Assembly (NCBI RefSeq): GCF_006442965.1
Contig: NZ_VFWX01000013.1
Span: forward strand, 62,001 to 126,000
Reading direction: 5' to 3'
DNA: 64,000 nt
Source: Mesorhizobium sp. CU3
GTDB lineage: Bacteria; Pseudomonadota; Alphaproteobacteria; Rhizobiales; Rhizobiaceae
In this document: one piece after another, positions 36,039 through 44,772 of the stretch
Position numbering within the stretch: the stretch's first letter is position 1
Layout: each line of letters opens with the position of its first letter
Program-made: the position numbers and the translations under genes
Notes under the pieces: generated by a model
Database searches by the model: none
What the model was told of the DNA's origin: nothing
The model's input: the letters and a program-made list of their open reading frames with translations, nothing else

Positions 36039-37676
36039 ATGGAAGTTGCCGTCTTCATCCTCATCGTGCTCGCCTTCGTGACGCTGTCGGGCGCGCTGGC
36101 GCGGCTGGTGCGCGTGCCGCTGCCGGTGCTGCAGATCGCTATCGGCGTCGCTCTGGCCTGGCCGGCGCGCGGCCTGCATGTCGAGCTCGATCCCGAGCTT
36201 TTCCTGCTCGTGTTCATCCCGCCGCTGCTGTTCGGCGATGCTTTCTCGGCGCCGAAACGCGAATTGATCGCGCTGCGCGGTCCGATTCTCGATCTCGCCA
36301 TCGGGCTGGTCTTTTTCACCATTATCGGCTTCGGCTATGCCTTGCACTGGCTGGTGCCGAGCATCCCGATGGTCGTCGCCTTCGCGCTGGCCGCCGTGCT
36401 GTCGCCGACCGACGCGGTTGCCGTGTCTTCTATCGTCGACCGTACTGTCGTTCCTGCGCGGCTGATGCACATCCTGGAAGGCGAATCCCTGCTCAACGAC
36501 GCGTCGGGCCTTGTCATGTTCCGCTTCGCCGTCGCGGCCGCGCTCACCGGCAGCTTTTCCTTCGCCAATGCCTCGCTGAGCTTCCTCTATGCCGTGGCGA
36601 TCGGCATCCTTGCCGGCATGGCGGCGCTGTTTGTCGCCGCCAAGGCGCTGCAGATCCTCGGCCGCATCGGCGGCACGCCGGCGGAAGCGCAGGTGCTGGT
36701 CATGACCTTGCTGCCCTTCGTCGCCTATCTCATCGCAGAGCATTTCGGCGCTTCCGGCATCCTGGCGGCGGTCACCGCCGGCCTGCTCACCGGCCTGTCC
36801 GGCATTGTCCGTTTCATGACGGTCTCGGCGCGCATCCAGACATTCTCGCTCTGGTCGATGCTGATCTTCATGTTCAACGGCGCGTTGTTCATCCTGCTCG
36901 GGATGCAACTGCCCGACATCATCCGCAAGGTGCCGCCGGAGCTCACCACCCGGCACTGGCTGTTCGAGCCGGCCTTGACGGTGCTTGTGCTGACGCTCTG
37001 CCTGATCGGCCTGCGCTTCATCTGGATCTGGATCGGCGACATCGCTGCCGGGCTCGCCGCGCGATTGGGCAAGCGCAAGGCCGAGCCGTTCGGCTTCCGC
37101 GTCCGCTTGGCTGGCTCGGTGGCCGGCGTGCGCGGCGCGATCACGCTGGCCGGCATTCTGTCCTTGCCGCTCGTCTTGCAGGACGGCTCGCCCTTTCCGG
37201 CCCGCGACCTCGTCATCTTCCTTGCCGCCGGCGTCATCATCTGCTCGCTGGCGATCGCCAGCCTCGCCTTGCCGGCCATCGCGCGTGGTCTGGTCGAGCC
37301 CGGTGAAGATCCGGCTGCTGCCGAGGAGCGCAAGGCGCGGGTCGGCGCGGCCAACGCCGCGATAGCCAGGATAGAAAGCCTCGCCGGCGAGGGCGGCGAA
37401 GGCGAGGCAGCCGAAGCCCGGCTCGCTATAGCCGAGAGCGTCGTTTCCATCTACCGGCGCCGCATCGCCTTGTCAGACGACGGTGACGAGGCGCGCGACG
37501 ACGCTCGCGAATCCGGCCGGCTCGAGCTTGAGCTCAGGCTTGCCGGCATGGAGGCCGAGCGCGCCGAGCTGCAAAAAATGTTCCGGCGCGGCGACATCAA
37601 CGATCACACGGCGCGCAAGCTCTACACAGAGATCACCTTTTCCGAGGCCGTGCTGAAAGGCCGGGCGCCGCAATAG
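36039..37676 (+). CDS. Na+/H+ antiporter, CPA1 family
   Basis: 545 residues with about 12 membrane helices (residues 1-430) and a ~110-residue cytoplasmic tail rich in Glu/Arg, predicted helical. Core motifs are VLSPTDAVAVSSIV and LEGESLLNDASGLVMFRF, with the acid and Asn-Asp residues for cation exchange, and GSVAGVRGAITLAG near the end of the transport domain. These mark the NhaP/YjcE (CPA1) group. The ATG at 36039 has CCGGA about 9 bp upstream. It stands alone. Confidence 0.9.
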   Translation: MEVAVFILIVLAFVTLSGALARLVRVPLPVLQIAIGVALAWPARGLHVELDPELFLLVFIPPLLFGDAFSAPKRELIALRGPILDLAIGLVFFTIIGFGYALHWLVPSIPMVVAFALAAVLSPTDAVAVSSIVDRTVVPARLMHILEGESLLNDASGLVMFRFAVAAALTGSFSFANASLSFLYAVAIGILAGMAALFVAAKALQILGRIGGTPAEAQVLVMTLLPFVAYLIAEHFGASGILAAVTAGLLTGLSGIVRFMTVSARIQTFSLWSMLIFMFNGALFILLGMQLPDIIRKVPPELTTRHWLFEPALTVLVLTLCLIGLRFIWIWIGDIAAGLAARLGKRKAEPFGFRVRLAGSVAGVRGAITLAGILSLPLVLQDGSPFPARDLVIFLAAGVIICSLAIASLALPAIARGLVEPGEDPAAAEERKARVGAANAAIARIESLAGEGGEGEAAEARLAIAESVVSIYRRRIALSDDGDEARDDARESGRLELELRLAGMEAERAELQKMFRRGDINDHTARKLYTEITFSEAVLKGRAPQ

Positions 37677-37804
37677 ACCGCGCGACGCATTCGTCTTGGC
37701 GCAAACCGGCCAGCAAATTTCGCGGCGCAAACGTGGCACGGCGAAAACAACTGTGTTAATGCGCGGCGAATTCGCAGACCTCCGGCCCCAAGGGAAAGCA
37801 AGCC

Positions 37805-39118
37805 ATGTCAAATGCCGCGGCAGTCTCCAGCAAATTCGAGTCCTTTTTCGAGACCACGCTTGCTGATGCCGATCCCGAGATTTTCGGCGCCATCCGCAAC
37901 GAGCTTGGCCGCCAGCGCCATGAGATCGAGCTGATCGCTTCCGAAAACATCGTGTCGCGCGCCGTGCTCGAGGCGCAGGGCTCGATCATGACCAACAAAT
38001 ACGCCGAGGGTTATCCGGGCAAGCGCTATTATGGCGGCTGCCAGTTCGTCGACGTTGCCGAGGAACTGGCCATCGAGCGGGCGAAAAAGCTGTTCGGCTG
38101 CAACTTCGCCAACGTCCAGCCGAACTCCGGCAGCCAGATGAACCAGGCAGTGTTCCTGGCGCTGCTGCAGCCCGGCGACACCTTCATGGGCCTGGACTTG
38201 AATTCCGGCGGCCATCTCACCCATGGCTCGCCGGTCAACATGAGCGGCAAGTGGTTCAAGGTCGTGTCCTACGGCGTGCGCAAGGACGACCACCTGCTCG
38301 ACATGGATGCGATCGAGAAGACCGCGCAGGAGACGAAGCCGAAGCTGATCCTGGCCGGCGGCACGGCCTATTCGCGCATCTGGGACTGGAAGCGCTTTCG
38401 CGAGATCGCCGATTCGATCGACGCCTATCTGATGGTCGACATGGCGCATATCGCCGGTCTCGTCGCCGGCGGCGTGCATCCGTCGCCGCTGCCTTACGCT
38501 CATGTCGTCACCACCACCACGCACAAATCGCTGCGCGGCCCGCGCGGCGGCATGATCCTGTGCAACGACGAGGACATCGCCAAGAAGATGAACTCGGCGG
38601 TGTTCCCCGGCCTGCAGGGCGGCCCGCTGATGCATGTCATCGCCGCCAAGGCGGTGGCCTTCGGCGAGGCACTGAAGCCGAGCTTCAAGACCTATGCCGA
38701 GAGCATCGTCGCGAACGCCAAGGCGCTGGCTTCGAGCCTCAAGGAAACCGGCCTCGACATCGTTTCCGGCGGCACCGACAACCATCTAATGCTGGTCGAC
38801 CTGCGGCCGAAGAACGCCACCGGCAAGCGCGCGGAAGCCGCGCTCGGCCGCGCCAACATCACCTGCAACAAGAACGGCATCCCCTTCGATCCGGAAAAGC
38901 CCTTCGTCACGTCCGGTGTGCGTCTCGGCACGCCGGCGGGCACGACGCGCGGCTTCGGCCAGGCCGAGTTCCGCGAGATCGGTAAGCTGATCGCCGAGGT
39001 GCTGGACGGGCTGAAGGTGGCGAACTCCGACGAAGGCAACGCCGCCGTCGAAGCCGCGGTCAAGGCCAAGGTCACGGCGCTGACCGATCGCTTCCCGCTC
39101 TATCCCTATCTGGGTTGA
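37805..39118 (+). CDS. glyA: Serine hydroxymethyltransferase
   Basis: 437 residues. GlyA makes glycine and methylene-THF from serine. The PLP lysine is K241 in VVTTTTHKSLRGPRGG. Other marks are ELIASENIVS, NKYAEGYPGKRYYGGC and GGHLTHG. GGGAAAG lies about 8 bp before the ATG. The downstream nrdR-rib operon is on the same strand after a secreted-protein gene, an order common in Rhizobiales. Confidence 0.97.
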   Translation: MSNAAAVSSKFESFFETTLADADPEIFGAIRNELGRQRHEIELIASENIVSRAVLEAQGSIMTNKYAEGYPGKRYYGGCQFVDVAEELAIERAKKLFGCNFANVQPNSGSQMNQAVFLALLQPGDTFMGLDLNSGGHLTHGSPVNMSGKWFKVVSYGVRKDDHLLDMDAIEKTAQETKPKLILAGGTAYSRIWDWKRFREIADSIDAYLMVDMAHIAGLVAGGVHPSPLPYAHVVTTTTHKSLRGPRGGMILCNDEDIAKKMNSAVFPGLQGGPLMHVIAAKAVAFGEALKPSFKTYAESIVANAKALASSLKETGLDIVSGGTDNHLMLVDLRPKNATGKRAEAALGRANITCNKNGIPFDPEKPFVTSGVRLGTPAGTTRGFGQAEFREIGKLIAEVLDGLKVANSDEGNAAVEAAVKAKVTALTDRFPLYPYLG

Positions 39119-39173
39119 GCCCTCGTTTCGGTTGGTTGACTGGGCGCCGCGCGTCATCTTTTATCCTGCGCTT

Positions 39174-39195
39174 GCGCCGCTCTCTTGAGCGGCGC
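39174..39195 (+). terminator. Hairpin after glyA
   Basis: GCGCCGCTC-TCTT-GAGCGGCGC, a perfect 9-bp stem, 55 bp after the glyA stop. No T-run follows (GGCTTATT), so termination is uncertain. Confidence 0.4.
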
Positions 39196-39212
39196 GGCTT
39201 ATTGGAGATCCG

Positions 39213-39806
39213 ATGATGCGCACGTCCCGTCTCGCCGCCGCGGCTTTGTTGGGTTCGCTGGCAGCCTTCGCCACCTCCGGCGCGGTTGCGCAGGACGACA
39301 CGCAGCCGGCGACAGACATGCCGGCAACCAATACTTTCGGCCGCTGGACCACCATCATCGACACGCTCGATAGCGGCCAGGATGCGCACAAGACCTGTGC
39401 TGCCTCGACCGCTTTTGTCGACGGTAGCGGCAATCCGGGCACGCTGACGCTGTCGATCTCGACCGGTGACGCACTGCCGCCCAACGCTTATCCGGCCGTC
39501 ACGATTACGTCCGACGCCGTTGGTCTGCCGACCGGCAACAAGATTGCCGCGACCTTCGGTGACCCCGGCGTGAAGGTGGCCGCGACGGTCACCTCCAACG
39601 CAGGCGTCGGTGGCCATCCGAGTTGGATGGTCGACAACCAGGCCAAGACCAGCCTTGCGCTGCTGCGCGCGATGCGCAGGGTCACCTCGCTTGACGTGGT
39701 TTTCGGCAAGCAAACCGTCGCCAGCATTCCGATGGACGGCTTCACCAAAGCCTATCGCAATCTAGGCACCTCCTGCGGCTTTCCGACCAAGGACGTTGCG
39801 CCCTGA
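39213..39806 (+). CDS. Exported protein, possibly IalB-like
   Basis: 197 residues. A signal peptide (LAAAALLGSLAAFATSGAVA) precedes a mature protein with one cysteine near each end (KTCAAST and GTSCGFP). The middle has a GRWTTIIDT block and a C-terminal IPMDGFTKAYRNLG. The Trp-led start and G-F-x-x-A-x-x-x-L end recall invasion-associated locus B proteins, but the similarity is weak. Function unknown. GGAG lies 6-7 bp before the ATG at 39213. Confidence 0.65.
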   Translation: MMRTSRLAAAALLGSLAAFATSGAVAQDDTQPATDMPATNTFGRWTTIIDTLDSGQDAHKTCAASTAFVDGSGNPGTLTLSISTGDALPPNAYPAVTITSDAVGLPTGNKIAATFGDPGVKVAATVTSNAGVGGHPSWMVDNQAKTSLALLRAMRRVTSLDVVFGKQTVASIPMDGFTKAYRNLGTSCGFPTKDVAP

Positions 39807-39888
39807 GGCGTTGGGCAGGGCGCTGGCAATTGTGCCCGCGGCTCGCTATCTCTGGGGCATGAAAGTCTGCGTGCTTTGCCCTCGAGGC

Positions 39889-39907
39889 AAAAGGCACTAA
39901 GCCTTTT
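39889..39907 (+). terminator. Short hairpin upstream of nrdR
   Basis: AAAAGGC-ACTAA-GCCTTTT, a perfect 7-bp inverted repeat between the exported-protein gene and nrdR. It could be a weak terminator or an operator in the nrdR-rib promoter. Confidence 0.35.
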
Positions 39908-39937
39908 CTCCCGCTAGAATCGCAAACAAGGCTCTCC

Positions 39938-40417
39938 ATGCGCTGCCCCTATTGCCAGTCCGAAGACACGCAGGTGAAGGATTCGCGTCCCGCCGAGGAT
40001 GGCGCGGCGATCCGCAGGCGCCGCGTCTGCCCCGATTGCGGCGGCCGTTTCACCACTTTCGAGCGCGTCCAGCTGCGCGACCTCGTCGTCGTCAAGAAGT
40101 CCGGCCGCAAGGTGCCGTTCGACCGCGACAAGCTCCTGCGCTCGGTCGAGATCGCGGTGCGCAAGCGCAATGTCGACCCCGAGCGTATCGACCGCGCTGT
40201 GACCGGCATCGTGCGCCAGTTGGAAAGCTCCGGCGAGACCGAGATAGCCTCGGGCGAGGTCGGCCGGCTGGTCATGGAGGCGCTGAAGTCGCTCGACGAC
40301 GTCGCCTATGTCCGCTTCGCTTCGGTCTACCGCAATTTCCGCGAAGCCAAGGATTTTCACGAATTGCTGGGCGAGTTGAAGGGCGACGAGGAAAAGGCCG
40401 AGGAGGACGCCGACTGA
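39938..40417 (+). CDS. nrdR: Transcriptional repressor NrdR
   Basis: 159 residues. NrdR represses ribonucleotide reductase genes in response to ATP/dATP. The N-terminal zinc ribbon is MRCPYCQSEDTQVKDSR with CPDCGGRFTTFERVQ. The ATP-cone domain follows (VVVKKSGRKVPFDRDKLLRS, residues ~48-140). First gene of a tight operon: ribD starts 2 bp after its stop. No NrdR box was looked for at a distant nrd gene, as none is in the window. Confidence 0.97.
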   Translation: MRCPYCQSEDTQVKDSRPAEDGAAIRRRRVCPDCGGRFTTFERVQLRDLVVVKKSGRKVPFDRDKLLRSVEIAVRKRNVDPERIDRAVTGIVRQLESSGETEIASGEVGRLVMEALKSLDDVAYVRFASVYRNFREAKDFHELLGELKGDEEKAEEDAD

Positions 40418-40419
40418 TC

Positions 40420-41550
40420 ATGGCGGGATCTCGACTGAGCGAGGCCGGGCAGGCGGTCCTTGACCGCCGTTTCATGGCCGCGGCCATCCGGCTGTCGCGG
40501 CGCAATGCCGGCCGCACCTCGACCAATCCGTCCGTCGGCACGATCCTGGTCCGCGACGACGGCGCCGGCCCGATGATCGTCGGCACTGGCGTCACCGCCA
40601 TCGGCGGCCGCCCGCATGCCGAGACCGAGGCGCTGGCCGAAGCCGGCGAGTTGGCGCGTGGCGCCACGGCCTACGTCACCTTGGAGCCTTGCGCTCATCA
40701 CGGCCGGACGCCGCCTTGCGCCAACGCGCTGGTCAACGCCGGTGTGGCGCGGGTCGTGGGCGCGGCCAGCGACCCAGATCCGCGCGTCTCCGGCAAGGGC
40801 TACGCTATCCTGCGCGCCGCGGGTGTCGAGGTCGTCGAGAAGGTACTCGCGGCCGAAGCCTCCGAGCAAATGGCCGGATACTTGATTCGATCTCTCAGGA
40901 AACGTCCGGAAGTCACGCTGAAGCTTGCGCTTTCGAGCGACGGCAAAATCGGCAGGAAGGGCGCCGGCCAGGTCGCCATTACCGGCGAGATCGCGCGCCG
41001 CGACGTCTACCTGATGCGCGCGGAATCCGACGCCATCCTCGTCGGCATCGGCACGGCACTTGAGGATGACCCGGCGCTGACCGTGCGTCTGCCAGGTTTG
41101 GAGAACCGCTCGCCATCGCGCATCATCCTCGACCGCCAGATCCGGCTGCCGGATACGTCGAAGCTCGTGTCCGGCGTCGACCGCGTACCGCTCTATGTCG
41201 CGGCCTGCCTGGAGGCCGGTCCGCACCGGCGCGCGGCGCTCGAGCGTCTGGGCGTGCGCTTCCTCGGCACCGAAACCCATGACGGCGTCGTCGCCTTGCC
41301 GGAACTGCTCGAGGACCTTGCGGCGCTCGGTATGGCGACGGTGCTGGTCGAGGGCGGCGCCCGGGTCGCCAAGGCGTTCCTCGACGAAGAGCTTGTCGAC
41401 CGCATCGTTTTGTATCAAGGCCCGGAAGCAATCGGCGAGGATGGCATTGCGTCGCCCATGGACGCCGACCATATCCCGCCAGGCTTTCGCAAGTTGCGCG
41501 ACATGCGCTTCGGCGAGGACGCCTATGCTGAATGGGTGAGGGACTTCTGA
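40420..41550 (+). CDS. ribD: Bifunctional riboflavin deaminase/reductase RibD
   Basis: 376 residues. The N-terminal deaminase domain (residues ~15-150) has the zinc site HAETEAL and EPCAHHGRTPPC. The C-terminal reductase domain (residues ~155-370) has VTLKLALSSDGKIG, ILVGIGTALEDDPALT and VLVEGGARVAKAFL. Together they catalyse the second and third steps of riboflavin synthesis from GTP. The ATG at 40420 follows the nrdR stop by 2 bp; GAGGAGG lies upstream within nrdR. No FMN riboswitch was found before it. Confidence 0.95.
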   Translation: MAGSRLSEAGQAVLDRRFMAAAIRLSRRNAGRTSTNPSVGTILVRDDGAGPMIVGTGVTAIGGRPHAETEALAEAGELARGATAYVTLEPCAHHGRTPPCANALVNAGVARVVGAASDPDPRVSGKGYAILRAAGVEVVEKVLAAEASEQMAGYLIRSLRKRPEVTLKLALSSDGKIGRKGAGQVAITGEIARRDVYLMRAESDAILVGIGTALEDDPALTVRLPGLENRSPSRIILDRQIRLPDTSKLVSGVDRVPLYVAACLEAGPHRRAALERLGVRFLGTETHDGVVALPELLEDLAALGMATVLVEGGARVAKAFLDEELVDRIVLYQGPEAIGEDGIASPMDADHIPPGFRKLRDMRFGEDAYAEWVRDF

Positions 41551-42167
41551 TGTTTACCGGTATTGTCACCGATGTCGGCACTGTCGCCACCGTGAAGCCG
41601 CTGGCCGAAGGCGTCGGCCTGCGCATCGACACCGCCTATGATCCCGAAACCATCGCCATCGGCGCCTCGATTTCCTGCGGCGGCGTCTGCCTCACCGTCA
41701 CCGCCTTGCCAGAACAAGGCTCGAACGCGCGCTGGTTCGAGGTCGAGGCCTGGGAAGAGGCCCTCAGGCTGACCACTGCTTCGAGCTGGAAGTCCGGAAC
41801 CCGGATCAATCTCGAACGAGCGCTTAAGATCGGCGACGAGCTCGGCGGCCACATTGTCTCCGGCCATGTCGACGGCGTGGCCGAAATCGTCGAGCGCAAG
41901 GAGGAGGGCGATGCCGTGCGCTTCACCCTCGAAGCCCCGCGTCATCTGGCCAAATTCATCGCGCCGAAAGGCTCTGTCGCGCTCGACGGCACCTCGCTTA
42001 CCGTCAACAAGGTCGAAGGCACCCGCTTCGACGTGCTATTGATCCATCACTCGCTGAGCGTCACCACCTGGGGCGAACGCCAGGCCGGCGAGCGCGTCAA
42101 CATCGAGATCGACACCATGGCCCGCTACGCCGCGCGTTTGGCCGAGGCGGAGAGAGAGGGGTTGTGA
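41550..42167 (+). CDS. ribE: Riboflavin synthase, alpha subunit
   Basis: 205 residues. It joins two lumazines to make riboflavin. The two lumazine-binding repeats start MFTGIVTDVGTV (residues 1-12) and, about 95 residues on, HIVSGHVDGVAE. SCGGVCLTV is the N-terminal repeat's active region. The ATG shares its A with the ribD stop codon (TGATG), so the two are translationally coupled. Confidence 0.95.
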   Translation: MFTGIVTDVGTVATVKPLAEGVGLRIDTAYDPETIAIGASISCGGVCLTVTALPEQGSNARWFEVEAWEEALRLTTASSWKSGTRINLERALKIGDELGGHIVSGHVDGVAEIVERKEEGDAVRFTLEAPRHLAKFIAPKGSVALDGTSLTVNKVEGTRFDVLLIHHSLSVTTWGERQAGERVNIEIDTMARYAARLAEAEREGL

Positions 42168-42328
42168 TGGATCCCAAAGGAACTGAAGAGAGCATCGACC
42201 ACCGGCAGATGACTCTCGACGCGTTAGCGGATGTCGATGCCGGCAGAGTGATCAAACACCAGGACGTCGAGGCTTGGGTCAAGACCCTTGTGGATCGCGC
42301 GGAGCTCGCAACGCGTCAGCCTGAATAG
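42167..42328 (+). CDS. 53-residue antitoxin-like protein in the rib operon
   Basis: ATG at 42167 overlaps the ribE stop (TGATG); GAGAGGGG lies upstream. The product has the line ALADVDAGRVIKHQDVEAWV. A D-[AV]-D-x-G followed by V-x-x-[HQ]-x-x-V-x-x-W pattern is typical of small antitoxins paired with ParE/RelE toxins. I saw no toxin frame in the 85 bp before ribH, nor on the other strand. It is thus an orphan antitoxin-like gene or a co-opted small protein. Confidence in the family is moderate. Confidence 0.6.
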   Translation: MDPKGTEESIDHRQMTLDALADVDAGRVIKHQDVEAWVKTLVDRAELATRQPE

Positions 42329-42413
42329 GTCACAGGACGTCGCGCCGCAGCATCTTCCGCTTGCGATCAATCCCGCTTCGGCCTAAGTCACCGGCAACCC
42401 CCCGGAGACTTTT

Positions 42414-42905
42414 ATGGCAGGCACATCCCAACACGGCAAAGCGTTCATTCGTCCGCGGGCGAAGGCGCATCTGCTCATCATCGAGGCGCGTTTTCACGAC
42501 GATCTCGCCGACGCGCTTCTCGATGGCGCGACCAGCGCGCTCGACGAAGCCGGCGCCACCTATGACGTGGTGACGGTTCCCGGCTCGCTCGAGATCCCGG
42601 CCGTGATCACCTTCGCGCTCGATGGCGCCGAGGCCGGCACGCACTACGACGGGTTTGTCGCGCTGGGCACCATCATCCGCGGCGACACCTATCATTTCGA
42701 CATCGTCGCCAATGAATCGAGCCGCGCCCTGATGGACCTTTCGGTGCAGGAGGCGATCGCCATCGGCAACGGCATCCTGACCACAGAGAACGACGCGCAG
42801 GCCTGGGCGCGCGCCAGGAAGACGGAAGGCGACAAGGGTGGCTTTGCCGCGCGCGCGGCACTGACCATGATTGCGCTGAAAGAGAAATTCGGAGCCCAAT
42901 CGTGA
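42414..42905 (+). CDS. ribH: 6,7-dimethyl-8-ribityllumazine synthase
   Basis: 163 residues. RibH condenses 3,4-dihydroxybutanone phosphate with the ribityl-pyrimidine from RibD. Marks are the Phe-based substrate loop (EARFHDDLADALLDGA), VPGSLEIPAVI, and GTIIRGDTYHFDIVANES with the catalytic His. GGAG is 7 bp upstream of the ATG. The gene overlaps nusB by 4 bp (GTGA). Confidence 0.96.
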   Translation: MAGTSQHGKAFIRPRAKAHLLIIEARFHDDLADALLDGATSALDEAGATYDVVTVPGSLEIPAVITFALDGAEAGTHYDGFVALGTIIRGDTYHFDIVANESSRALMDLSVQEAIAIGNGILTTENDAQAWARARKTEGDKGGFAARAALTMIALKEKFGAQS

Positions 42906-43396
42906 CCGAGCCCGCCTCGACCGGTACGGTGCGCCATGCCAACAAGCGCGGCGCCGCTCGTCTTGCCGCCGTCCAGGCGCTGTACCAGATGGACGTGGCC
43001 GGTAGCGGCGTTTTCGAGACCACCGCCGAATACGAGACTTTCCGGCTCGGCAAGGAAGTCGACGGCGCGCTCTACCGCGAGGCCGATGCGCAATGGTTCC
43101 GCGCCATCCTGACCGGCGTCGTCGAGAACCAGAAGGCCATCGATCCCGTCATCCGCCAGGCGCTCACCGAGGACTGGCCGCTTTCGCGGCTGGATTCGAC
43201 ACTGCGCGCCATCTTGCGCGCCGGCGTCTATGAACTAATGAAGCGCGAGGACGTGCCGGTGGCCGTCATCGTTTCGGAATATGTCGACATCGCCAAGGCG
43301 TTTTACGAAGAGGACGAGCCGAAGCTGGTGAATGCCGTGCTCGATCGGGTCTCGCGCCGGGTGCGTGGCGAAGGGCGCGGCAAGGACGCGTCGTGA
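42902..43396 (+). CDS. nusB: Transcription antitermination factor NusB
   Basis: 164 residues, helical throughout. The N-terminal RGAARLAAVQALYQMDVAG and the C-terminal DSTLRAILRAGVYELM and EYVDIAKAFYEEDEPKLVNAVLDR are NusB hallmarks. NusB binds boxA RNA with NusE to support rRNA transcription. It starts with GTG in an overlap with ribH and ends in an overlap with the MFS gene, so all three are one operon. Confidence 0.95.
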   Translation: MTEPASTGTVRHANKRGAARLAAVQALYQMDVAGSGVFETTAEYETFRLGKEVDGALYREADAQWFRAILTGVVENQKAIDPVIRQALTEDWPLSRLDSTLRAILRAGVYELMKREDVPVAVIVSEYVDIAKAFYEEDEPKLVNAVLDRVSRRVRGEGRGKDAS

Positions 43397-44613
43397 CCGC
43401 CGCAATCGCGGTCGCCGGGACCGGCAGGGAGGCGCGCCGCACAGCGGTATTGCTTGCCGCCGCGCAGGCGATAGTCGGCTCGGCGGCGCCGATCGCCATT
43501 TCGCTCGGCGCGCTCGCCGGCCAATATCTGCTTGGACCCGACAAGTCGCTGGCGACCGCGCCGGTCACCGGCTTCAACATCGGCGTCGCGCTCGGCGCCC
43601 TGCCTGCCGCTGCCATCATCCGCCGGCTCGGCTATCGCGGCGGCTTCATGACCGGCACCATCGTCACCGCGTTTGGCGGCCTGATCGCGACGCTTGCGCT
43701 CTACCACGCAAGCTTCTGGCTGTTTGCCTTCGGTCTCGGCGTCATCGGCGTCGGCGGCGCTTTCGTCCAGCAGTTCCGCTTCGCCGCGGCGGACAACGCG
43801 CCGCCCGAGTTCAAGGCGCGCGCCATATCCTTCGTGCTGGCGGGCGGCATCATCACCGCCATCCTTGGGCCGCAGATCGTCATCTACACCCGGGAGTTGC
43901 TGGCGCCGGTGATGTTTGCCGGGTCGTTCGTCTCGATCCTGCCGCTTGCAGCCGTCGGCGCGATCATCCTTTCATTCCTGCATGTTTCGACGCGGACAAG
44001 CGCGGTCGCGGAGGTTGCCGCCAGCGACGCTCGTCCGCTAGCCGAAATCGCGACCCAACCGCGTTTTGTCGCCGCACTCTTCTGCGTCGTCGGCAGCTAC
44101 GCGCTGATGAGCTTCGTCATGACCGGCGCGCCGCTCGCCATGGTCGGCTGTGGCCTGTCGGAAGACAACGCGACGCTCGGCATTTCCTGGCATGTAATGG
44201 CGATGTTCGCGCCGAGCTTCTTCACCGGCTCGCTGATTCATCGCTTCGGCGCCGAACGCATCGTCGCCACCGGCCTTGTCCTGCTGATCGGCTGCGCGGC
44301 GGTGGCGCTGTCCGGCCTGGCGCTGTGGCAGTTCTGGACGTCGCTGATCCTGCTCGGCCTCGGCTGGAACTTCGGTTTCATCGGTGGCACCGCCATGGTC
44401 GCCGCCAGCTACCGTCCCTCGGAGAAGAGCAAGGTGCAGGGCTTCCACGACTTCGTGCTGTTCGGGTCCGTCGCCTTCGCTTCGCTGATGTCGGGCGCGA
44501 TCTACAATGCTTGGGGCTGGACCATGCTGAACTGGATCGTGTTCCCCGTGGTCGCGCTATGCTTCCTGGCGCTCGGCGCCCTGAAGCTGCCGGGCTTGCG
44601 CGCCGCCAACTGA
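43393..44613 (+). CDS. MFS transporter
   Basis: 406 residues, 12 membrane helices. GTG start in a GTGA overlap with nusB. Motif A-like loop is AAAIIRRLGYRGGF. A long non-conserved loop (residues ~195-215) divides the halves. The substrate is unknown; being the last gene of a riboflavin/nusB operon does not by itself imply flavin transport, though that is possible. A ~160-bp gap follows before the osmoprotectant operon. Confidence 0.85.
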   Translation: MTAAIAVAGTGREARRTAVLLAAAQAIVGSAAPIAISLGALAGQYLLGPDKSLATAPVTGFNIGVALGALPAAAIIRRLGYRGGFMTGTIVTAFGGLIATLALYHASFWLFAFGLGVIGVGGAFVQQFRFAAADNAPPEFKARAISFVLAGGIITAILGPQIVIYTRELLAPVMFAGSFVSILPLAAVGAIILSFLHVSTRTSAVAEVAASDARPLAEIATQPRFVAALFCVVGSYALMSFVMTGAPLAMVGCGLSEDNATLGISWHVMAMFAPSFFTGSLIHRFGAERIVATGLVLLIGCAAVALSGLALWQFWTSLILLGLGWNFGFIGGTAMVAASYRPSEKSKVQGFHDFVLFGSVAFASLMSGAIYNAWGWTMLNWIVFPVVALCFLALGALKLPGLRAAN

Positions 44614-44772
44614 CATCACGCTGTCGGGACATCGCACGGCGCGCTCTTAGCGCCGGGAACAAAAATATTGCGCTGGTCCCACAACTTATGAAACCGTGTG
44701 CCCCGACGGCCCATTCAAGCCATGCTCATATGCCGCCACCGGTTTCTCGGTTTACAGCAAGGGATTTTCACA

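Noticed and set aside
35657..37306. Long open frame overlapping the Na+/H+ antiporter
   Set aside because: It is out of frame with the antiporter, Arg/Pro/Ala-rich and has no ribosome binding site.
40418..42413. FMN riboswitch in front of ribD, ribE or ribH
   Set aside because: The gaps are 2, 0 and 85 bp, too short for an RFN element, and the conserved blocks are absent. The small gene fills most of the space before ribH.
42329..42413. Toxin gene after the antitoxin-like gene
   Set aside because: No frame in any reading gives a ParE/RelE-like sequence, and 85 bp is too short.
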